DNA of 64,000 nt from Gammaproteobacteria bacterium (GTDB lineage Bacteria > Pseudomonadota > Gammaproteobacteria > Pseudomonadales > Porticoccaceae). The position numbers were made by a program, and so were the translations under genes. Under the pieces are notes generated by a model that did no database searches, was not told the DNA's origin, and saw only the letters and a list, made by a program, of their open reading frames with translations. How positions within the stretch are numbered: position 1 is the stretch's first letter; the number at the start of each line of letters is the position of its first letter. The stretch covers positions 163,209 through 227,208 of the forward strand of contig JACPPB010000009.1 of NCBI GenBank assembly GCA_016191205.1. Direction: 5' to 3'. Shown here in pieces: positions 43,838-53,912 of the stretch.

Positions 43838-45232
43838 ATGCAGTTGCAGTTTCTGGGAGCCACCCGCGAAGTGACGGGTTCGTGCTTTCTCATCGAGGTC
43901 GGCGGCCGGCGCCTGCTGGTGGATTGCGGCATGTATCAGGGCGGCCGCAAGGGTGAGGCGCGCAATGCCGAGCCGTTTCCGTTCGCGCCCGGGGAGATCG
44001 ACGCCGTGGTGCTGACCCACGCCCATATCGACCATGGCGGGCGGTTGCCGCAACTGGTGCAGCGAGGGTTTCGCGGACCCATTTATACCCACAGCGCGGG
44101 CAAGGAGCTGGCGCGGATTCTGCTCAAGGACGCGGCTTTTCTGGCCATCAAGGATGCCGAGCTGCAAAACCGCAAGCGCGCCCGCCGGCATCTGCCGCCC
44201 GTGGAACCCTTGTATGTGCTCGCCGATGTCGAACAAACCCTGAAGCAGATGCACGGTCTGCCCTACGCGCAGGAGCGGGAGATTCTGCCGGGTGTGCGCC
44301 TGCGGCTTCAGGATGCCGGGCACATCCTGGGGGCGAGCATTCTCGAACTGTGGCTCCGCGAAGGGGAGCTCGAACGCAAGCTGGTGTTCAGCGGTGATCT
44401 CGGCCACCGGGGTTCGCTGATTTCTCCCGACCCGACTGCGGTGCCGGATGCCGATCTGGGGGGGATGGAAGCGACTTACGGGGATCGCGATCACCGCTCC
44501 TGGGAGTCGACCTGGGCGGAACTGGAGGAGATTTTCACCATCGGCAGCCAACTGCGCGGCAACATCCTGATTCCCGCGTTTGCGGTGGGTCGCACCCAGC
44601 AGCTCCTCTATGTACTGGCGCAGAAATATCAGGCCTGGCATCTGGAGCGCTGGCTGCTGGCGCTCGACAGCCCGATGGCGATTGCCACCACGAAGCTCTA
44701 TGCGCGTTACGCCGCGCTGCTGATGCCGGAAGGCGAGGCCCTGACCGAGGCCGACTTCAGCCCGCCGGGGCTGTTGCTGAGCCAGACGCCCCAGCAATCG
44801 ATGCGGCTGAACCGTATCGACAGCGGTGCGCTGATCATCGCCGGCAGCGGCATGTGCACCGGCGGGCGCATCCTGCATCACTTCAAGCACAACATCTGGC
44901 GGCGCAATTGCCAGGTGGTGATGGTGGGTTATCAGGCGGAAGGCAGCCTCGGCCATGCGCTGATCAGCGGCGCGCGGGAAATCCGCCTGTGGGGCGAGCG
45001 CATCAAGGTGGCCGCCACCATTCATACCGTGGGTGGTCTTTCGGCCCACGCCGATCAGAGCGGGCTGCATCACTGGTATGGTCAGTTCAGGGGCCGCCCG
45101 CCGGTGGCGCTGGTACATGGCGAGGAACATTCCATCAGCGCGTTTGCCGCTCGCCTGGCGGGCGAGGCCCGCGTGGTTTTCCAACCGGCGTTTGGGGACA
45201 CTCTCGATCTGGCCGACCTAACAGGTTGCTGA
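43838..45232 (+). CDS. Metallo-beta-lactamase fold, beta-CASP RNA-processing-type hydrolase
   Basis: 464 residues: TGSCFLIEVGGRRLLVDCGM at the start, the zinc motif THAHIDHGG, DAGHILGAS, then the beta-CASP insert (RGNILIPAFAVGRTQQLLY, GSGMCTGGRI) and the late GLSAHADQ and VHGEEHS. This is the YSH1-like family acting on RNA, though bacterial substrates are mostly unknown. The ATG at 43838 is chosen as the family start. The last residues (LTGC, stop) are encoded by a dispersed repeat. Confidence 0.88.
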   Translation: MQLQFLGATREVTGSCFLIEVGGRRLLVDCGMYQGGRKGEARNAEPFPFAPGEIDAVVLTHAHIDHGGRLPQLVQRGFRGPIYTHSAGKELARILLKDAAFLAIKDAELQNRKRARRHLPPVEPLYVLADVEQTLKQMHGLPYAQEREILPGVRLRLQDAGHILGASILELWLREGELERKLVFSGDLGHRGSLISPDPTAVPDADLGGMEATYGDRDHRSWESTWAELEEIFTIGSQLRGNILIPAFAVGRTQQLLYVLAQKYQAWHLERWLLALDSPMAIATTKLYARYAALLMPEGEALTEADFSPPGLLLSQTPQQSMRLNRIDSGALIIAGSGMCTGGRILHHFKHNIWRRNCQVVMVGYQAEGSLGHALISGAREIRLWGERIKVAATIHTVGGLSAHADQSGLHHWYGQFRGRPPVALVHGEEHSISAFAARLAGEARVVFQPAFGDTLDLADLTGC

Positions 45233-45235
45233 AAA
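45217..45235. repeat. Dispersed repeat end, copy 2
   Basis: Identical over 19 nt to 13877-13895. Here it supplies the final codons and the TGA of the beta-CASP hydrolase gene. It is followed by a small hairpin (CGTGC-ttc-GCACG, 45250-45262). Confidence 0.6.
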
Positions 45236-45321
45236 ACTGCTAAAGATGCGTGCTTCGCACGAGGCTTGACGGGGCCGGGCGGTGGCCGCAGGGTGGGCGA
45301 CCGGTTCCCTGGAGTGCTGTC

Positions 45322-45915
45322 ATGAACTATCCGATCTCCTACGCGGCGGATTTTGGTCAGCGTGACCCGGCGCCCGGCGTCGATGCGCTGTTCGTCGAGC
45401 GCTGGTCTCCGCGCGCCCTGCGCAAGGTGGAAATTCCCGCCGCCGATCTGCGCACGATCTTCGATGCCGCACGCTGGTCGCCGTCCTGCTACAACGAGCA
45501 GCCCTGGCGCTTCGTGACGTCGACGCCGGCGTCTTTCGCCACCTTTCTCGATCTGCTGGTGGAGGCCAACCAGGGCTGGGCGCGCAATGCGGCGGTACTC
45601 GGCTTCGTGTTTTCCGACAAAAAGTTTGCCCGCAATGGCAGCGACAATGCGCTGGCGGTATTCGATAGCGGCGCCGCCTGGATGGCGATGACCCTGCAGG
45701 CGCGCAAGCTGGGCCTCTACACCCACGGCATGGCGGGCATCGCCTGGGATCGGGCCCATGCCGCGCTCGGGATGGACCCGGAGCAATACGCGCTGTGCGC
45801 AGGCTTTGCCATCGGCGTGCTGGATGCGCCCGAGACGCTGCCGGAACCGGCGCGCGCCATGGAGCGGCCGTCGCCGCGCCGTCCGCTAGCGGAGATTTGG
45901 CGCCAGGTGGGTTGA
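45322..45915 (+). CDS. Nitroreductase-family protein
   Basis: 197-residue FMN flavoprotein: RWSPRALRKVEIPAADLRTI, ARWSPSCYNEQPWRFV (FMN contacts) and GLYTHGMAGIAWDRAHAALG. Typical short NAD(P)H-dependent reductase of nitro or quinone compounds; physiological substrate unknown. Start at 45322 after CTGGAG. Its 3' end overlaps the convergent GNAT gene by 30 nt. Confidence 0.87.
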   Translation: MNYPISYAADFGQRDPAPGVDALFVERWSPRALRKVEIPAADLRTIFDAARWSPSCYNEQPWRFVTSTPASFATFLDLLVEANQGWARNAAVLGFVFSDKKFARNGSDNALAVFDSGAAWMAMTLQARKLGLYTHGMAGIAWDRAHAALGMDPEQYALCAGFAIGVLDAPETLPEPARAMERPSPRRPLAEIWRQVG

Positions 45916-46380
45916 GCGCGCCGCGGATATGCCGGCGAGTTCGAGGCGCATCCGCAGCGCCTCGGCGCCGTCCTCGTAATAGCCGGGCAGGTGGCCGGAT
46001 TCGACAAACCCGAGTTTGCGGTAGAGCTGATGCGCGGCGCTGTTGTCGGCACGCACTTCCAGCGTGAGCGCCGCGCAGCCCCGCGCGCGGGCGGCGGTGG
46101 CGATGGCGTCGACCAGTGCGGTCGCCACGCCCTTGCCACGCGCCGCCGCCGCCACCGCGATGGTGTAGAGGCGGGCGCTGGCCGCTCCGCGCCGATACAG
46201 CGCGACCGCGTAGCCCAGGGGTGCGGTCGCGTCGCCGGCGATCAGGGCGGTGGCGCGTGCGCGCGTGAACAGGTAGCGCAACTGGCGGGCATTGAAGCGG
46301 TCGGTGGCGAAAGCGCGCTGTTCCAGCGCTGCGATGCCCGGAACATCGGCCGGCGCGGCCGGCCGGATCGCCCAGGTCAC
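45886..46380 (-). CDS. GNAT-family N-acetyltransferase
   Basis: 164 residues with GNAT motifs: YTIAVAAAARGKGVATALVD (acetyl-CoA loop) and LEVRADNSAAHQLYRKLGFV. It resembles RimI but the target may differ. Starts with GTG overlapping the ATP-grasp stop as GTGA, so it is translationally coupled to the ligase gene upstream; ATP-grasp and GNAT pairs of this kind are seen in predicted peptide-modification systems. Confidence 0.83.
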   Translation of the reverse strand: MTWAIRPAAPADVPGIAALEQRAFATDRFNARQLRYLFTRARATALIAGDATAPLGYAVALYRRGAASARLYTIAVAAAARGKGVATALVDAIATAARARGCAALTLEVRADNSAAHQLYRKLGFVESGHLPGYYEDGAEALRMRLELAGISAARSTHLAPNLR

Positions 46381-47858
46381 GAGGCGGCGCGCTGCTGGGC
46401 GCGGGCCTCCAGGCGGCGCTCGAATTCGGCCATCACTGTGCGGTAAAGCTCTTCGCCGAGCAGGGTGTCCTCGACGCCGCGGTCGATGTTGGGGTTGTCG
46501 TTGACTTCGATCACCACCGGGCCCATGGCGGTCTCCTTGATGTCGACGCCGTAGAGGCCGTTGCCGATCAGGGCCGTGGCGCGCAGCGCGGCGCGAATCA
46601 CCGGCGCCGGCACGCGGTGGACCGCGATGGTTTCGAAGGCTCCGGCGCGGGTGCCCGCGGAGTCGTGGTTGTAGATCTGCCAGTGGCCCTTGGCCATGAA
46701 GTATTTGCAGGCAAAGATGGCGCGGCCGGCGAGCACGCCCACCCGCCAGTCGAAGTCGGTTGCGATGAATTCCTGCACGATCACCACGGCGGACTGCTCA
46801 AGCAGGCGCGCGGCCGCGGCCTGATATTGCTCGTCGGTCTCCGCTTTCTCGACGCCGACCGAAAACGAACCGTCCGGGATTTTCAGTACCAGCGGCGTAC
46901 CCAGTTGTTCGCGCAGTTCGGCGAACGCCGGCATTTCGTCGCCGAACAGCATGCGGGCGGCCGGCACGCGGACCTTGTTGGCGGTCAGCAGTTCGTGCAG
47001 GAATACCTTGTTGGTGCAGCGGATGATGGAGTCGGGATCGTCGATCACCGGCATGTTGGCGCGCGCGGCCCGCTGCGCGAAGCGCAGCGTGGGATGGCTG
47101 ATGGAAGTGGTCTGGCGGATGAACAGCGCGTCGTATTCGAGCAGCCGCGCTTCGTCGTCGATGGTGATCAGATCGGCGTCGATGCCCAGCAGGCGGGCGT
47201 GCTTGATGAACATCTGCAGCGCGCCCTTGTTGCTGGGCGGAAAGCGTTCCTGCGGGTCGACCAGGATGGCGAGGTCGTAGCGCGCCGCGCGCTCGCGGCG
47301 CGGCTGGCGCCAGATTTTTTTGCTGAATCCTTCGAGCGTGGCGCCGAACTCGTCTTGGCCGGCGTCGTCCAGTTCGCCGAGCGCCATCAGGCGCAGACTG
47401 GCGATGGCCCATTCGGTGCCGCGCTCGAACTCGACTTCGAGCAGCGGCGCGGGGTACAGCTCGAAGATTTTCTTGGCGAGCTTTTCCAGCGCCGCGACGG
47501 GGGTGTGGCCGAAGTAGATGCGGAGCCGGAAATTGGCTTCGCTCGCGGCCACGTTGGCGGCGAGAAACTGCCGGGTGCGACGCAGCAGCTCATTGCTCAA
47601 CTTGATGGTTGCGCCGGCGGATAATTCGTTCAGCGTACGCACCGAGGGCAGCACTTTCTGGCCGCGCGCTTCGGCGAGCAGGGAGCAGTAGTAACCCTGG
47701 CTGCGGTAGCTGCAATCCCCGCAAAAATTGTAGACCTGTACCCCGGGCGCGCGATATTCCGGGCGGCTCAGATAGTCCTTGCTGGGCACCACTTCTTCGG
47801 CGCTGTGATAGGGCGCCCAGATCTCGGGGCTGTCCACCACGATGTACAGATTGGACAA
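46377..47858 (-). CDS. RimK-like ATP-grasp ligase with N-terminal RLAN domain
   Basis: 493 residues. The N-terminal ~200 residues form the RLAN domain, with the cysteine cluster NFCGDCSYRSQGYYCSLLAE. The ATP-grasp domain follows (LVLKIPDGSFSVGVEKAET, VQEFIATDFDWRVGVLAG, metal site PVVIEVNDNPNIDRG). It likely joins an amino acid to a peptide or protein carboxylate. I chose TTG at 47858 (MSNLYIVVDSPEIW) because GAGGG lies seven bases upstream and no ATG or GTG fits; the frame is open through the LysR gene upstream. Coupled to a GNAT gene. Confidence 0.8.
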   Translation of the reverse strand: MSNLYIVVDSPEIWAPYHSAEEVVPSKDYLSRPEYRAPGVQVYNFCGDCSYRSQGYYCSLLAEARGQKVLPSVRTLNELSAGATIKLSNELLRRTRQFLAANVAASEANFRLRIYFGHTPVAALEKLAKKIFELYPAPLLEVEFERGTEWAIASLRLMALGELDDAGQDEFGATLEGFSKKIWRQPRRERAARYDLAILVDPQERFPPSNKGALQMFIKHARLLGIDADLITIDDEARLLEYDALFIRQTTSISHPTLRFAQRAARANMPVIDDPDSIIRCTNKVFLHELLTANKVRVPAARMLFGDEMPAFAELREQLGTPLVLKIPDGSFSVGVEKAETDEQYQAAAARLLEQSAVVIVQEFIATDFDWRVGVLAGRAIFACKYFMAKGHWQIYNHDSAGTRAGAFETIAVHRVPAPVIRAALRATALIGNGLYGVDIKETAMGPVVIEVNDNPNIDRGVEDTLLGEELYRTVMAEFERRLEARAQQRAAS

Positions 47859-47992
47859 GGAAATGCCCTCGTTGCAGTCGGCAGTGATGAATCCCCGCGC
47901 GCCGCGCAGGGGATGGGTTGGCGCGTAGTTTCCACCATTGCCCGGACGCTGGCGAGCGGGAGTGGCTTGCCGTGCCGGTTTTGATGCCGGCG

Positions 47993-48889
47993 TCAGGTCG
48001 GCGCGTCGGTTGCCGAGGCGCGACACAGTTCCAGCCAGCGTTCGATGCCCGGGCTGATGAATTTGCGCCGGTGCAGCACGAAATGGAAATGCCGGCGCAG
48101 GTCGCGGTGCGGTATGTCGAGCGCCACCAGACTGCCGCGCTGGAAAGCGTCGCGCAGCGTGATGCGCGACAGGCAGCCGATGCCGAGTCCCGCTTCCACC
48201 GCGCGTTTGATGGCCTCGGTGTGTTGAAGTTCCAGCAGGATGTTGAGGCGGGGCAAGAGTCCGTGCAGGGCGCGGTCGAAGGTCTGGCGGGTGCCCGAGC
48301 CGGGCTCGCGCAGAATCCAGGTCGCCGCGAGCAGGTCGTCGTCGTTGAGGCGGTAGCGTTTGGCGAGCACATGATCGGGCGCGCAAAAGGCGATCAGTTC
48401 GTCTTCCCGCCACGGAGTGATGACCAGCTCCGGATGACTCAGCTCGCCCTCGACCAGGCCCAGGTCGAGATTGAAGCCGGCAACGCCGGCGGCGATGTGG
48501 GCTGTGTTGTCCACCGTCAGCGCCACGCGGTTGCCGGGCTGTTCGTTCATGAAGCGCGCCATCAACCCGACCGCCAGATAATTGCCGATGGTCAGGGTGG
48601 CGCCGATTTTGAGCGTGCCGGTATCGGCGCGACCGGCGAAGCCGGCTTCCAGCCCCCGTGCCTGGTCCAGCAGGGCCAGCGCCTGGGGTTGCAGCGCCCG
48701 CCCCAGATCGTTGAGTTGCAGGCGCTTGCCCGCGCGATCGAAGAGGCGAATGTCGAACTGCCGCTCCAGATCCTGGAGCGCGCCGCTGGCGGCGGACTGG
48801 GACATGGCGAGACTCTCGGCCGCGCGGCTGATGTTTTCAAAGCGGGCGGTGGCGAGAAAGACTTCGAGTTGGCGCAGGGTGTAGCGCAT
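47993..48889 (-). CDS. LysR-family regulator, FinR-like
   Basis: 298 residues: N-terminal winged helix (LRQLEVFLATARFENISRAA, SQSAASGALQDLE) and a LysR effector domain. It is divergent from fpr, as finR is in Pseudomonas, where FinR activates fpr under oxidative or iron stress. The same role is inferred here from position and family. Convergent order with the ATP-grasp gene downstream: same strand, 134-nt gap. Confidence 0.87.
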   Translation of the reverse strand: MRYTLRQLEVFLATARFENISRAAESLAMSQSAASGALQDLERQFDIRLFDRAGKRLQLNDLGRALQPQALALLDQARGLEAGFAGRADTGTLKIGATLTIGNYLAVGLMARFMNEQPGNRVALTVDNTAHIAAGVAGFNLDLGLVEGELSHPELVITPWREDELIAFCAPDHVLAKRYRLNDDDLLAATWILREPGSGTRQTFDRALHGLLPRLNILLELQHTEAIKRAVEAGLGIGCLSRITLRDAFQRGSLVALDIPHRDLRRHFHFVLHRRKFISPGIERWLELCRASATDAPT

Positions 48890-48902
48890 TATTGCCTTAA
48901 CC

Positions 48903-48924
48903 GATTAACCATATGCGAATAATC
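48903..48924. promoter_or_regulatory. Candidate LysR-type operator between finR-like gene and fpr
   Basis: GATTA and TAATC form an inverted repeat with 12 bases between, in the AT-rich part of the 124-nt divergent gap, 13 bp from the LysR start and about 90 bp before fpr. Position and form suit a LysR recognition site with autoregulation. Confidence 0.4.
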
Positions 48925-49013
48925 CATTTTACCGATAGCATGCGCCAGCGTTATGGTGCCGGCAAGCAGAGTCTGGCTGCTGCTTGTCCATTCATCCGGC
49001 CCGGAGTCAGGTC

Positions 49014-49787
49014 ATGTCGAATTTGAATCGGGAAACCGTGCTGAGCGTCCACCACTGGACCGATCGTCTGTTCAGTTTTCGCACCACCCGGGATTCAAGT
49101 TTCCGCTTCAAGAACGGCTACTTCACCATGATCGGGCTGGAAGTGGAGCAGAAACCACTGCTGCGCGCCTACAGCATGGCGAGCGCCAACTACGAGGAAG
49201 CGCTGGAGTTTTTCAGCATCAAGGTACCGGATGGCCCCCTGACCTCGCGCTTGCAGAATATCCAGGTGGGGGATGAAGTACTGGTGGGGCGCAAGCCGAC
49301 CGGGACGCTGGTGCTCGATCATCTGTTGCCGGGGCGCAATCTGTATCTGCTGGCGACGGGCACCGGGCTCGCGCCCTTCCTCAGCATCATCCGGGATCTG
49401 GAAATCTACGACAATTTCGAGAAAGTGATTCTGGTCCACGGCTGCCGCCACGCGGCGGATCTGGCCTATCGCGAACTGATTACCGAAGAATTGCCGAAAC
49501 ACGAATTTTTCGGCGAGGTGACGCGCGACAAGCTGCTCTACTACCCCTGCGTGACCCGGGAGCCGTTCAGGAATCAGGGGCGGATCACCGAGTTGCTGGG
49601 CAGCGGCAAACTGTCCGCCGACCTGGGACTGCCGGCGCTGAGCGTGGACAACGATCGCTTCATGCTGTGCGGCAGTCCGGCCATGCTGACGGATCTGTGC
49701 GATCTGCTGGACAGCCGGGGTTTTCGCGAGTATCACGCAGGCGATCTCGGCCACTATGTGATCGAGCGCGCCTTTGTCGAGCGTTGA
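49014..49787 (+). CDS. fpr: Ferredoxin/flavodoxin-NADP+ reductase
   Basis: 257 residues from the ATG at 49014 (MSNLNRETVLSVHHWTDRLF). FAD-binding RAYSMAS and NADP-binding GTGLAPFLS are visible, and it ends in FVER, a common end of the Pseudomonas/Azotobacter Fpr subclass. Exchanges electrons between NADPH and ferredoxin or flavodoxin, used in Fe-S repair and redox stress. Expected to be controlled by the divergent LysR gene. Its stop codon lies in a 14-bp tandem repeat. Confidence 0.93.
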   Translation: MSNLNRETVLSVHHWTDRLFSFRTTRDSSFRFKNGYFTMIGLEVEQKPLLRAYSMASANYEEALEFFSIKVPDGPLTSRLQNIQVGDEVLVGRKPTGTLVLDHLLPGRNLYLLATGTGLAPFLSIIRDLEIYDNFEKVILVHGCRHAADLAYRELITEELPKHEFFGEVTRDKLLYYPCVTREPFRNQGRITELLGSGKLSADLGLPALSVDNDRFMLCGSPAMLTDLCDLLDSRGFREYHAGDLGHYVIERAFVER

Positions 49788-49817
49788 ATGTCGAGCGTTG
49801 ACTGTCGAACGTTGAGC
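49776..49817. repeat. Three tandem 14-bp repeats at the fpr stop
   Basis: GTCGAGCGTTGAAT, GTCGAGCGTTGACT and GTCGAACGTTGAGC follow head to tail. The first contains the fpr stop; each unit adds another TGA, though in changing frames. Probably replication slippage. Confidence 0.8.
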
Positions 49818-49854
49818 GCTGGCATCCAACGCTGAATATTTTTATCGAGTCTTG

Positions 49855-49890
49855 AACGCGTTCCCGCCGGCTCACCGGCGGGAACGCGTT
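49855..49890. terminator. Bidirectional terminator between fpr and rhlE
   Basis: A perfect 16-bp stem (AACGCGTTCCCGCCGG and its complement) with loop CTCA lies between the convergent fpr and rhlE genes. T-tracts are minimal, but its position and stability fit a terminator for both. Confidence 0.65.
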
Positions 49891-49912
49891 TCACTGCCTG
49901 TCCGAGCCAACC

Positions 49913-51220
<1,308 letters not shown>

Positions 51221-51550
51221 GTAGAGTTCCGGAAACTGTGCGTCCCGGGCCTGGTGCCCGGTGTCGGTCGCGAGACAGTCTCGTAAATATGAAGTCGAGG
51301 ATAACCAGAAGGGGTACCGCGAGGACAACGCCGACCGAAGTGCGTCTGAACCGCGCCCACTCTAACAGATCGGCGCCGGATCTTCACCCGCTGGTTTTGG
51401 CGGGGAGCGGTTTCCGCGCGCGGCGGGCATTTGTCCGGCGCCGGCAATGCTGGTCTAATCCTGTCAACCGCTTGCCCTGGCTTGCCCGGACGACGACCAT
51501 TCACTGACAACATTCATCCGACGATAACCATCTGCTACAGGCGGGAGACC
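51221..51550. other. Divergent intergenic region, rhlE/sulfotransferase
   Basis: 330 bases with no supported gene. It should hold promoters for rhlE and the sulfotransferase gene and, as usual for DEAD-box genes, possibly a long rhlE leader. No convincing promoter, hairpin or binding site was identified. Confidence 0.4.
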
Positions 51551-52477
51551 ATGACCACGGCATTGCCCCAGCGCACGCACACCTATCAGTTCCATCACTT
51601 CGACAGCACCCGCTGGGACAGCATCAGGATTCGCGACGACGACATCCTCGTCTGCACCTCGATGAAAAGCGGCACCACCTGGATGCAGCGCATCGTCGCC
51701 CTGCTGATCTTTCAGGACCATCCGCCCGAGCGGTCCTTTCACGACATCTCCGCCTGGGTGGACATGCGCATCATGCCGCTGGAAAAGGTCGCCGCCGACC
51801 TGGAGGCGCAGACCCACCGGCGCTTCATGAAGACCCATACCGCCCTCGATGGCCTGACCTATCATCCGCGGATGAAATACATCGTGGTCGGCCGCGATGT
51901 CCGCGATGTCTTCATGTCGCTGTGGAATCACACCTCGAACTACACCCAGCCGTTCATCGATGCGCTCAACAACACGCCCGGGCGCGTCGGCGAGCCCTTT
52001 CCGCCGCTGTATCCCGATCTTCACGCGCTGTGGCACGACTGGATCAACAAGGGCAACTTCCCCTGGGAGAGCGACGGCTATCCGTTCTGGTCGCACCTGC
52101 ATTTCATCCAGAGCTGGTGGGATTACCGGCACCTGCCGAATATCTATCTGGTCCACTTCAATGACCTGAGCCAGGATCTGGAAGGCGAGATGCGCAAGGT
52201 CGCCGCCTATCTTGATATCAGCGTACCCGAAGCCCTGTGGCCGCGCCTGGTCGAGCAGGCGAGTTTCGAGACCATGAAGGCCAACGCCGAGGAACTGCTG
52301 CCGGGCATCAACCAGATATTTGCCGGTGGCGCCAAGTCGTTCATCCACAAAGGTACCAACGGCCGCTGGCGCGACGTGCTCAGCGCCGCCGAGCTGAAGG
52401 AGTGCGACGCCGCCATTGCCCGTACGCTGACGCCGGAGTGCGCGCACTGGCTGGAGCACGGTGGCGCGCCGGATTAG
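51551..52477 (+). CDS. Sulfotransferase family protein
   Basis: 308 residues similar to cytosolic-type (SULT-like) sulfotransferases. The PAPS 5'-phosphosulfate loop is TSMKSGTTWMQ, the 3'-phosphate site VVGRDVRDVFMSLW, and KGTNGRWRD is the late motif. Transfers sulfate from PAPS to a hydroxyl of a small molecule, perhaps a sterol, phenol or lipid alcohol. Same strand as the broken acyl-CoA synthetase gene 54 nt downstream. Confidence 0.88.
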   Translation: MTTALPQRTHTYQFHHFDSTRWDSIRIRDDDILVCTSMKSGTTWMQRIVALLIFQDHPPERSFHDISAWVDMRIMPLEKVAADLEAQTHRRFMKTHTALDGLTYHPRMKYIVVGRDVRDVFMSLWNHTSNYTQPFIDALNNTPGRVGEPFPPLYPDLHALWHDWINKGNFPWESDGYPFWSHLHFIQSWWDYRHLPNIYLVHFNDLSQDLEGEMRKVAAYLDISVPEALWPRLVEQASFETMKANAEELLPGINQIFAGGAKSFIHKGTNGRWRDVLSAAELKECDAAIARTLTPECAHWLEHGGAPD

Positions 52478-52531
52478 GCATCGCTCACCGTCCACTACTC
52501 ACAATTAAAAAGACGTACGGGGGAATTACCG

Positions 52532-53898
52532 ATGGCAACCGAGCTCGAACTCAACCTGATCCGCCGCATCGCCATGGGCGACTGCCTGCGTCGTCGCGCC
52601 ACGGATCGTGGCAGCCGCGAGGCAGTGGTCGAATTCGTCGCGGGCCGGCGCGTGGCGCTCAGCTTTCGCGAGTTCAATGATCGTGTGAATCGCCTGGTCC
52701 ACGGGCTGCGCGCGCGGGGTATCCGGCAGGGCGACCGGATCGCCCTGCTGGGCGGCAACACCAGCGAGTTTCTCATCGGTCTGTGGGGATGCTTCAAGGG
52801 CGGCTTCGTCGCGGTGCCGGTCAACTTCCTGCAGAACCCGGACGATGTCGCCTACAACATCCAGCACTCCGGCGCCCGCGCGGTGTTCGCCGATGCCCGT
52901 CTCCATGCGTTGGTGGACGGCGTCACCGCGGGTCTCGGCGATCTGGTGCTGGGTACGCTCGCCGGCGCCGGCACGGCGCAGCATCCGGCGTTCACGGAGT
53001 TTCTGGCCGGCCAGCCGGCGACCGAGGTGGCCGACATCATCATCCAGGACGACGACCTCGCCCAGATCATGTACACCAGCGGCACCACGGCGCGCCCCAA
53101 GGGTGTGATGCTGTCCCACAAGAACCTGTTTCTGGCGAGCCTGAACGCGGTGCTCAGCATCGGCTCCAACAAGGACAGCACCAGCCATGCGGCCGTCCTG
53201 CCGCTGTTTCACATCACGGCGGAAATGTTCTCCCTGACGGCCACCCACATGGGCGGCAAGACGGTGTTGCAGAACGGTTTGTTGTCGATGCCGGCTGGGC
53301 GGAAGTCAAGGAAGGCAACATCTGGGGCGATGGCTCGCTGCTCACCGACCAGGCGGTGATGGACGACCAGGGCAATCTGCTGCCGCCGGGCGAGATCGGC
53401 GAGATCGTGTGGCGCAGTCCGCAGGTGATGCAGGGTTACTTCCGCAACGAGGAGGCCACTGACGAGGCGCGCGCCCACGGCTGGCATCATTCCGGCGACA
53501 TCGGTTATCGCGATGCGGACAACCAGTTCTGCTTCGTCGATCGCAAAAAGGACATCGTCAAATCCGGCGGCGAAAACGTCTCCTCGGTGAAGGTGGAACG
53601 CACCGTGCTTGCCTGCGAGGGCGTCGCCAACGTCGGCGTCATCGGTCTGCCTCACGATTACTGGGGCGAAGCGGTTACCGCCGTGGTCGCGGTCAAGCCC
53701 GGCGCCCAGGTCGATGAACAGACCGTGATCGAGCACTGCAAGCAGGAGCTGGGTGGCTTCGAGGTACCGAAAAAAGTGGTGGTGCTGGACGAACTGCCCA
53801 TGACCGCCACCGGCAAGGTGAAGAAGCATCTGCTGCGCCAGGAATACGCCAGACTGTACGCGGGCGATACTACCGCGCCGCCGGTTCCGAAGCGCTGA
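52532..53898 (+). pseudogene. Acyl-CoA synthetase with internal deletion and frameshift
   Basis: The N-terminal part (to about 53280) is an AMP-forming ligase: LSFREFNDRVNRLVHGLRAR and the P-loop IMYTSGTTARPKGVMLSHKN. The C-terminal part continues in another frame: WAEVKEGNIWGDGSLLTDQA, HHSGDIGYRD, DRKKDIVKSGGENVSS, LPMTATGKVKKHLLRQ. About 100 residues between VLQNG and WAEVKEG, including the YGxTE region, are missing. The gene cannot give a working ligase as read here. The change is recent-looking, since both halves are otherwise well kept. Confidence 0.85.
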
Positions 53899-53912
53899 TC
53901 CGCGCCATAACC

